A DNA stretch of 18,507 nt, from positions 1-18,507 of the forward strand of contig CAYYIT010000049.1 in NCBI GenBank assembly GCA_964472035.1, written 5' to 3'. The notes below the pieces were generated by a model that saw nothing but the letters and a program-made list of their open reading frames with translations, did no database searches and was not told the DNA's origin. Within the stretch, counting starts at the first letter, position 1. Every line of letters begins with the position of its first letter. Position numbers and translations under genes: made by a program. This document shows, one piece after another, positions 14,220-18,507 of this stretch. Source of the DNA: UBA3855 sp964472035. GTDB taxonomy: Bacteria > Bacillota > Clostridia > Oscillospirales > Ruminococcaceae.

Positions 14220-14447
14220 CTATTCTTTGACCCATTCGTAGTCGAAGAATTCTGTCAGCGACATTTCAAAGCCGCGGCACAGACGCATGATCGTGACGAT
14301 CCGCACCTCCTTTACCTTCTCCCCTCTCACCAGCCGTGAAATCGTGCGTCGGGTCACACCGCTGCGCCGCGAAAGCTCCGCAATGCTCAACTGCCGATCC
14401 TGCCGGAGACCTTCGATCCGCTCGGACAACTGCTCCGTAAACTTCAT
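14220..14447 (-). CDS. Small XRE/Cro-type DNA-binding protein
   Basis: A 75-residue single-domain helix-turn-helix protein: EQLSERIEGLRQDRQLSIAELSRRSGVTRRTISRLVRG (5-42) is a typical Cro/C1 fold, with recognition-helix residues around VTRRTISRL. Nothing else is fused to it. GGAGG lies 8 nt before this ATG; an in-frame upstream start at 14606 would cross the divergent promoter region and is rejected. It is divergently arranged with a second small XRE gene (14594-14845), with shared TGTTAA half-sites between them, suggesting mutual or self regulation. Targets are unknown. A resident regulator or the remnant of a mobile element are both possible. Confidence 0.82.
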   Translation of the reverse strand: MKFTEQLSERIEGLRQDRQLSIAELSRRSGVTRRTISRLVRGEKVKEVRIVTIMRLCRGFEMSLTEFFDYEWVKE

Positions 14448-14493
14448 TTTTCCATCCTCCCTTTGTCTATCAGTATGGATTTCCACACTTATA

Positions 14494-14522
14494 ATCATAA
14501 CATATTCACTGTTAATAAGCAA
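14494..14522 (-). promoter_or_regulatory. Promoter of the minus-strand XRE gene
   Basis: On the minus strand TTGCTT (14517-14522) and TATGAT (14494-14499) are spaced by 17 nt. AACATAT/ATATGTT (14499-14505 and 14522-14528) forms an inverted repeat across the promoter. Confidence 0.65.
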
Positions 14523-14568
14523 TATGTTTTTAACAGAAAGTGTATGCTTGTGAAGTTTTTTGTTAAAA
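14509..14568. promoter_or_regulatory. Candidate operator sites between the divergent XRE genes
   Basis: TGTTAA occurs three times: CTGTTAA (14509-14515), inverted TTTTAACAG (14528-14536), and TTTTAACA mirrored by TGTTAAAA (14561-14568). The last overlaps a TAAAAT that could be the -10 box of the plus-strand gene, although no good -35 precedes it. Confidence 0.45.
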
Positions 14569-14593
14569 TGAGATAAACGGAGGTGGATGGCAT

Positions 14594-14845
14594 ATGTCAA
14601 AATCAATGAAAATTTCCAAGGAGAATGAGTTCAAATATATTCAGCTGGGACTCAATATCGCTTACTACCGCAAGCTTCAGGGCTATACGCAGGAGGAACT
14701 TGCAGAAGCCTCCGGCATCAGCCGTTCCCACATCAGTGCGATCGAAGCACCCAACGTGATCCATAATGTTTCACTTGAGGTACTGTTCAATATCGCTTCA
14801 GCTCTGGGGATCGAGGCGCACAAGCTTCTCGAATTCCGCGAATAA
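14594..14845 (+). CDS. Small XRE-type DNA-binding protein
   Basis: An 83-residue helix-turn-helix protein: LGLNIAYYRKLQGYTQEELAEASGISRSHISAIEA (18-52) matches the XRE fold, with recognition helix around SRSHISAIE. The rest, NVSLEVLFNIASALGIEAHKLLEF, is the usual fourth and fifth helices. A GGAGGTGG sits about 8 nt before the ATG. It is one of only two plus-strand genes and is divergent from another single-domain XRE gene 146 bp away. Recognition helices of the two proteins differ, so they are not recent duplicates. Its targets cannot be read from context beyond probable autoregulation. Confidence 0.85.
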   Translation: MSKSMKISKENEFKYIQLGLNIAYYRKLQGYTQEELAEASGISRSHISAIEAPNVIHNVSLEVLFNIASALGIEAHKLLEFRE

Positions 14846-14851
14846 ACAGAT

Positions 14852-14880
14852 AACGGCATCCCTGTTTTGGGGATGCCGTT
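14852..14880 (+). terminator. Hairpin after the plus-strand small XRE gene
   Basis: A perfect 11-bp stem AACGGCATCCC / GGGATGCCGTT with a 7-nt loop begins 6 nt after the stop codon. No U-tract follows on either strand, so it may be a weak or factor-aided terminator, or an mRNA 3' stabiliser. Confidence 0.5.
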
Positions 14881-14955
14881 CAGCTTGCCAAAAAGGTGCA
14901 ATTTCCAAAAAACTGCCCCCACCCCAACCCCTCCCCGAGGGGAGGGGCTTTATTG

Positions 14956-15019
14956 ACGGGGGCAAAGCCCCCGTATGCCCCCTTGTTTCCGGAGGGGCGC
15001 TGCCCCTCCGTACCTCCCC
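14956..15019 (+). repeat. Double-palindrome module, copy 3
   Basis: A 64-bp unit with ACGGGGGC-aaa-GCCCCCGT and GGAGGGGC-gct-GCCCCTCC hairpins, in the same orientation as the copy at 6603-6666. Confidence 0.85.
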
Positions 15020-15146
15020 GACGGCGCATCGACTGTGCTGCGCACAGCGATGCTGGGTCTGGGAGCGAGCGGAGCAAAGCTCCCAGGGCGGGGTCGGGGT
15101 GGGGCATGCGAGGAAATGAAGCAAGCTCCGCTTGTGGTCTCTACAG

Positions 15147-15189
15147 AAAAAACAGCGATCCCCCCTTTGCCGTCAGGCATTGGGGGGAT
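15147..15189 (-). terminator. Terminator of the NfeD-flotillin operon
   Basis: On the minus strand ATCCCCCC / GGGGGGAT encloses an inner TGCC-tgac-GGCA hairpin and is followed by CGCTG and six T. It starts about 50 nt after the flotillin stop codon. The hairpin and its TCAAGAGAAC flank are related in sequence to the terminator at 18274-18312. Confidence 0.82.
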
Positions 15190-15240
15190 GCGTTCTCTTG
15201 ATTCAGGCCTTATCCTTTTAAGAAACCTTGCCAGCGCGGG

Positions 15241-16668
15241 TTACGCCTCCTCCGGCAGGATCTCTGCCTCGACCTTCGGAATGTCGTCGGACTTTGCGGA
15301 TTCTGCTGTCAGATCCTTGCCGAGCAGCTCCGGAAGCTCCATGCCTGCCTGCTTGAACAGCTCGTTCAGCGGCGGCACTGCCTTCATCATGCCGGAAATA
15401 AAGCCGGCGGTGGAGTTCTGACCGTCTGCGTTCTGGCCGCTGTCCCAGACAGTGACCTTGTCGATCTTGATGTTCTTGATCGCCTCGACCTGAATCGCTA
15501 CCAGATCCTCCAGCTTCTCGGCAATGAGGAGCTTGATCGCTGCCTCGGCATTGCCGCCGGCGGCTTCCACGATCTTGCGCATACCTTCTGCCTGACGCAT
15601 CAGGATCTCCTGCTGACCCTTTGCCTCTGCTTCCATCTTTGCAAAGATCGCGTCGGCCTCACCGCGCGCCTTGCGGCGGATGACTTCTGCCTCTGCCTCG
15701 GCATCGATCTCGGCCTGTTCCTTCGCAATTTCAGCCTTTACGATAACGTCTGCGTGCTGGGTCGCCTTTTCCAGATCCGCACGCTGCTGCTCAGCCTGCT
15801 GCTGTGCTGCATAGGCTTCCTGCTTTGCACGCGCTGCCTGAACGGCTTCTGCTGCGGTTGCCTGACGCAGGGACTCTGCCTCGCGCTCACGGCGAACTGC
15901 CTCGGACTGTGCAACGGCTACTCTTGCCGTGTTCTCACCCTCGATGGCAGCTGCATTTGCGGCAGCAACCTGTACACGCTGTTCCTGCTGTGCATTTGCC
16001 TGACCGATCTCACCGTCACGGTTCTGCTCGGCAACGCTGCGCTTTGCGTCATTGACAGCCTTCGCAGCGGCTTCCTTACCGAGGGCATTGAGGTAGCCGG
16101 ACTCGTCGGTGATATCGGTAACGTTCACGTTGATCAGACGCAGACCGATCTTCTTCAGCTCGATCTCTACGTTCTTGGAAACCGCCAGAAGGAATTTCTC
16201 ACGGTCGGAGTTGATCTCCTCGATGTCCATCGTCGCGATGATCAGACGCAGCTGACCGAACACGATGTCCTTTGCCAGCTCCTGGATCTCCACGAGCTTC
16301 AGACCCAGCAGACGCTCAGCGGCGTTCTGCATCACGCCCGGCTCCGTGGAAATACCAACGGTGAATCGGGACGGTACGTTGATACGGATGTTCTGCTTGG
16401 ACAGTGCGTTCTTCAGATCGACGTTCATGGAGATGGGCGTCAGATCGAGGTACTGGTAGGACTGGATGACCGGCACGATGAATGCCGCGCCGCCGTGGAT
16501 GCACTTCGCACTGCGAGGATTGCCGTTGTGATCCGTGCCGACCTTACCGTAAACGACCAGGATCTTGTCGGACGGACACTTTCTGTAACGGGAGAGGATC
16601 GCCAGGAGCGTCGCGAACAGGATCACGACGATCACGCAGATGACAACAAGAATTCCAATATTATCCAT
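15241..16668 (-). CDS. floT: Flotillin-like protein (YuaG/FloT type)
   Basis: A 475-residue membrane scaffold of the flotillin/SPFH family, which forms functional membrane microdomains in Bacillus. Residues 3-26 form an N-terminal membrane segment. The SPFH (PHB) domain covers about 30-205. A long Ala/Glu/Gln-rich coiled-coil flotillin domain follows (about 205-370), with the EA-type repeats AEAEAEVI and RKARGEADAIFAKMEAEAKG. The tail (about 415-475) contains GFISGMMKAVPPLNELFKQAG and an acidic end. Length is close to Bacillus YuaG. The ATG has AAGGGG 9 nt upstream. It is 42 nt downstream of an NfeD-like gene, the standard YuaF-YuaG pairing, and shares its promoter. Confidence 0.93.
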   Translation of the reverse strand: MDNIGILVVICVIVVILFATLLAILSRYRKCPSDKILVVYGKVGTDHNGNPRSAKCIHGGAAFIVPVIQSYQYLDLTPISMNVDLKNALSKQNIRINVPSRFTVGISTEPGVMQNAAERLLGLKLVEIQELAKDIVFGQLRLIIATMDIEEINSDREKFLLAVSKNVEIELKKIGLRLINVNVTDITDESGYLNALGKEAAAKAVNDAKRSVAEQNRDGEIGQANAQQEQRVQVAAANAAAIEGENTARVAVAQSEAVRREREAESLRQATAAEAVQAARAKQEAYAAQQQAEQQRADLEKATQHADVIVKAEIAKEQAEIDAEAEAEVIRRKARGEADAIFAKMEAEAKGQQEILMRQAEGMRKIVEAAGGNAEAAIKLLIAEKLEDLVAIQVEAIKNIKIDKVTVWDSGQNADGQNSTAGFISGMMKAVPPLNELFKQAGMELPELLGKDLTAESAKSDDIPKVEAEILPEEA

Positions 16669-16710
16669 ATGTAGTTTCCCCTTTTCTTTCTATTATAATA
16701 TGTACCGGAA

Positions 16711-17376
16711 TCATTCCGGCATTGCGTCGCTGTCCTCCACCACGAGGGTGTCGCCCAGGACGTCCGTGACAAGCACCTGCGCGCCTGTCGGGATCGGGGT
16801 ACTGCCGGCATTGACCGCGTCAAATTCCCCGAAGCGCCCCTGCAGCTGCATGGTCACCTTGCCCTCGCCGTTCCCCTTCGGCGGGATCTGCAGGTAAACC
16901 GTAGCGGTTTCGCCAATGGCGTTGTTGAGGTTGAGGATGCCGTTCTCGGCAAGCCTTGCGGAAACCTGCACGAGCTTTGCAACGACGAGCATCATCACCA
17001 CGCCGAATGCCGTACCCAGCAGCACACTCGGCAGCGTCTTCATACCGGCGCTGACACAGACGATGGACACCCAGCTGAACACTGTCAGGAATGTCACGAT
17101 GGTCTGCAGCGTCAGGACCCTGAGATTGCCGAAATCCGCCGGATTGCCGCCGTCATGCACCATATCCGCACCATCGGTCAGGACATCGGTATCCATGCCC
17201 GTATCGGCGCCCATTTCCAGATCGAGTCCGGACGTGTCGGAGACATCGATGCCGCCGTCGGCCTCACCGCCGAGCATCGACAGCACCATCTGCAGCACCA
17301 GCACCAGTGTGGACGGGATCGCAACGCAGTACAGCACACGAAGGATCTGGCTCAGACCTTCCCACCATGCTTGCAT
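16711..17376 (-). CDS. NfeD-like (YuaF-type) membrane protein
   Basis: A 221-residue partner of flotillin. Residues 11-35 form TM1, followed by an acidic Asp/Gly-rich loop (38-82), two further membrane helices (about 86-108 and 113-135), and a C-terminal soluble OB-fold (about 148-215) containing NAIGETATVYLQIPPKG and TGAQVLVTDVLGDTLVVE, the NfeD domain. There is no protease domain, so it belongs to the short NfeD1b/YuaF class. AAAGGAGG lies 6 nt before the ATG at 17376; the in-frame start at 17412 is rejected. It is the first gene of the NfeD-flotillin operon, read from a consensus promoter overlapped downstream by a palindromic operator. Confidence 0.88.
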   Translation of the reverse strand: MQAWWEGLSQILRVLYCVAIPSTLVLVLQMVLSMLGGEADGGIDVSDTSGLDLEMGADTGMDTDVLTDGADMVHDGGNPADFGNLRVLTLQTIVTFLTVFSWVSIVCVSAGMKTLPSVLLGTAFGVVMMLVVAKLVQVSARLAENGILNLNNAIGETATVYLQIPPKGNGEGKVTMQLQGRFGEFDAVNAGSTPIPTGAQVLVTDVLGDTLVVEDSDAMPE

Positions 17377-17457
17377 AATTTTCCTCCTTTCCCAGTGATC
17401 GCATTTCATCATGCATTTCGTTTTGCAGTGTAGTATCAGGACACCGCGCTAAAACTT

Positions 17458-17472
17458 GTAAATTTTATTTAC
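17458..17472. promoter_or_regulatory. Operator O1: GTAAAT-N3-ATTTAC at the NfeD-flotillin promoter
   Basis: A perfect 15-bp palindrome starting about 8 nt beyond the -10 box of the minus-strand promoter, therefore at about +2 to +16 of the transcript. The same palindrome with a different N3 lies at 17591-17605. A repressor bound here would block initiation. Confidence 0.7.
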
Positions 17473-17479
17473 TATCAAC

Positions 17480-17508
17480 ATTATAGCGCATCTTCCCTCG
17501 TTTGTCAA
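17480..17508 (-). promoter_or_regulatory. Consensus promoter of the NfeD-flotillin operon
   Basis: On the minus strand a perfect TTGACA (17503-17508) and a perfect TATAAT (17480-17485) are spaced by 17 nt. Such a perfect sigma-A promoter is expected to need a repressor if expression is conditional. Confidence 0.92.
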
Positions 17509-17548
17509 TAGATTTCTGAAAGTTTTCTGAAAAAATGAAAAAAAGGAC

Positions 17549-17577
17549 TTGCAATTCGCTTCAGAATGTGGTATGAT
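17549..17577 (+). promoter_or_regulatory. Promoter of the XRE regulator gene
   Basis: TTGCAA (17549-17554) and TATGAT (17572-17577) are spaced by 17 nt on the plus strand, about 40 bp from the divergent NfeD promoter. Confidence 0.85.
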
Positions 17578-17590
17578 ATAGGTAAAGGAA

Positions 17591-17605
17591 GTAAATTGGA
17601 TTTAC
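17591..17605. promoter_or_regulatory. Operator O2: GTAAAT-N3-ATTTAC in the XRE regulator leader
   Basis: A second perfect copy of the 15-bp palindrome, at about +8 to +22 of the regulator transcript and 19 nt before its start codon. It is nested in a wider GGTAAA/TTTACC inverted repeat (17581-17606). It suggests autorepression. Confidence 0.7.
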
Positions 17606-17624
17606 CGCAAGGAGGTGGACATCC

Positions 17625-18254
17625 ATGAACAACGCAGAATTGGGGAGACGGCTGAAGGCGGCACGCCTTGCAAAAAAGATGACGCAGAGCGAGGTTGTGG
17701 GGAATTACATCACGCGGAACATGCTCAGCCAGATCGAGAGCGGTACGGCGGCGCCGTCGATGAAGACGCTGGAATATCTTGCCGGGGTACTGGAGCTTCC
17801 GATGGAGCGGCTTCTGGCGGAGCAGGAGCTTCCGGAGGTACAGGACACGGCGGCGGTTCTGCAAAAGGCGAAGGCGCATCTGCAGAACAAGGAATACGCC
17901 TCGGTGCTTCGGGTGAAGGACGCCTCGGGGCAGTTTGAGGACGAGCTGCAGGCGATGCGGAGCATTGCGCATCTGGAGCTGGCGCAGAAGCTCAAGGCGA
18001 AGGGAAAGCCGGAGCATCTGCAGGAGGCGGTCATGCATGCACGCAAGGCCTCGGAGGAGGCGGCACTTGGCATTTACGCGAACGAAACGCGGCAGGCGCA
18101 GGCCTCCCAGCTGATCGCGGAGCTTGCACAGGCACTAAGCGCCTACTACTCGGATCTCGCACGGCGGGGAGCCCCCGCTGGCGATAAGCAGATGCCCAGC
18201 GAGGAACGAGCGCAGGCAGTCGCTTATGCACAGCAGGTTTCTCAGGAGGATTAG
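17625..18254 (+). CDS. XRE-family regulator with helical C-terminal domain, probable repressor of the flotillin operon
   Basis: A 209-residue protein. Residues 4-65 are an XRE helix-turn-helix (LGRRLKAARLAKKMTQSEVVG, then NMLSQIESGTAAPSMKTLEYLAGVLELP). Residues 70-209 are entirely alpha-helical in character and rich in Ala, Glu, Gln and Lys; helix pairs such as VLQKAKAHLQNKEYASVLRV and HLELAQKLKAKGKPEHLQEAVMHARKA look like degenerate TPR repeats that could sense a ligand or partner. GGAGG lies 9 nt before the ATG. It is divergent from NfeD-flotillin, and both promoters carry the same palindrome, so it most likely controls both. The ligand is unknown. Confidence 0.85.
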   Translation: MNNAELGRRLKAARLAKKMTQSEVVGNYITRNMLSQIESGTAAPSMKTLEYLAGVLELPMERLLAEQELPEVQDTAAVLQKAKAHLQNKEYASVLRVKDASGQFEDELQAMRSIAHLELAQKLKAKGKPEHLQEAVMHARKASEEAALGIYANETRQAQASQLIAELAQALSAYYSDLARRGAPAGDKQMPSEERAQAVAYAQQVSQED

Positions 18255-18273
18255 CACTGGATCAAGAGAACAC

Positions 18274-18312
18274 ATCCCCCAATGCCTTCGGCAAATGGGG
18301 GATTGTTGTTTT
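18274..18312 (+). terminator. Terminator of the XRE regulator gene
   Basis: ATCCCCCA / TGGGGGAT with an inner GCC-ttc-GGC hairpin is followed by TGTTGTTTTC. It starts 20 nt after the stop codon, and is preceded by the same TCAAGAGAAC flank as the flotillin terminator. Confidence 0.82.
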
Positions 18313-18318
18313 CACTTT

Positions 18319-18507
18319 AGAGACCGCCGGCGGAGCCGGCTTCATCTTCACGAGTATTTGGGTCTGGGAGCGAGTGGAGCAAAGCTCCATGGGGAGGTGC
18401 GGAGGGGCAGCGCCCCTCCGGAAGCAAGGGGGAATACGGGGGCTTTGCCCCCGTCAGCTTGTCAAAAAAGGGGCAATTTCCTGAAAATTGCCCACCCCCT
18501 AACCCCC
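18319..18507. repeat. Repeat cluster 3' of the XRE regulator (right arm)
   Basis: No gene is supported. Left to right: AGAGACCGCCGGC...GCCGGCTTCATC (18319-18347), TCTGGGAGCGAGTGGAGC with GCTCCATG (18362-18390), the double-palindrome module (18391-18454), a GGGCAATTTCC/GGAAATTGCCC-like palindrome (about 18472-18493), and CCCCCTAACCCCC running off the window edge. This is the mirror-image order of the cluster at 14905-15201. Confidence 0.82.
18391..18454 (-). repeat. Double-palindrome module, copy 4
   Basis: A 64-bp unit on the minus strand, with a few substitutions relative to the other copies (GGTGCGG for GGTACGG, GAAGCAAG for GAAACAAG, GGAATACG for GGCATACG). The hairpin arms are intact, so variation is concentrated in the linker and the flank. 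Confidence 0.82.

Larger units (their letters stand above)
14905..15201. repeat. Repeat cluster between the convergent XRE and flotillin genes (left arm)
   Basis: No gene is supported. Left to right: AAACTGCCCCC, a CCCCTCCCC-GA-GGGGAGGGG hairpin with CTTTATTG (14930-14954), the double-palindrome module (14956-15019), a GCATCG/CGATGC region with a TGTGCTGCGCACAGC palindrome (15026-15052), TCTGGGAGCGAGCGGAGC/GCTCCCAG (15057-15086), the ATGAAGC...GTGGTCTCT element (15115-15142) and a terminator with flank GTTCTCTTGA (to 15201). The same modules occur in mirror order at 18262-18507. Confidence 0.82.

Noticed and set aside
14220..14845. Toxin-antitoxin system formed by the two small XRE genes
   Set aside because: Both products are DNA-binding domains and neither resembles a toxin; no toxin-sized partner gene is adjacent on either strand.
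1..18507. CRISPR array
   Set aside because: The repeats are dispersed over many kilobases, not regularly spaced, have no unique similar-length spacers and there are no cas genes.

Overview
The window looks like chromosomal DNA from a fairly GC-rich member of the Clostridia, most plausibly an Oscillospiraceae/Ruminococcus-type gut bacterium. The basis is gene content (four-cysteine L33, CtpB-type S41 protease beside FtsEX, YwiB-ArgS pair, YuaF-YuaG-type NfeD/flotillin pair), strong AGGAGG ribosome binding sites and TTGACA/TATAAT promoters. The lineage is inferred, not proven. Almost every gene is on the minus strand. Only two small HTH regulators (14594-14845 and 17625-18254) are on the plus strand.

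Layout, left to right. (1) 1-400: repeat-rich DNA and the terminator of a CtpB-like S41 protease (400-1578). (2) 1579-2097: repeats. (3) 2098-5102: on the minus strand ftsE, ftsX and a secreted coiled-coil M23 peptidase form a tight divisome/peptidoglycan-hydrolysis operon. (4) 5131-6305: a CdaR/PucR-type regulator upstream of ftsE, separated from it by a strong hairpin terminator. (5) 6306-7026: 721 bp, mostly repeats. (6) 7027-11077: the operon ddl-murI-ywiB-like-argS, read from a good promoter at 11172-11200. (7) 11315-13902: the ribosomal/secretion operon rpmG-secE-nusG-rplK-rplA, from a near-consensus promoter to an intrinsic terminator. rplJ and rplL are not where they would normally follow. 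(8) 13903-15240: a divergent pair of small XRE regulators embedded in repeats. (9) 15241-18254: a flotillin-NfeD operon divergent from an XRE regulator with a helical C-terminal region.

Three signals stand out beyond gene calling. First, the 15-bp palindrome GTAAAT-N3-ATTTAC occurs once just downstream of each of the two divergent promoters at 17458-17605. This predicts that the XRE regulator controls both itself and the NfeD-flotillin operon. That three-gene block is also bracketed by inverted copies of a composite repeat carrying a related terminator. Second, the spacers before rplK and rplA both carry a GTGGGAG...TACCAC structure resembling the L1-binding stalk of 23S rRNA, suggesting a two-site feedback loop for ribosomal protein L1. 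Third, nearly all long intergenic regions are built from a small set of GC-rich palindromic modules, placed mainly right after stop codons and often supplying terminator-like hairpins.

I saw no tRNA, rRNA, CRISPR array, transposase, phage gene or recognisable defence system.
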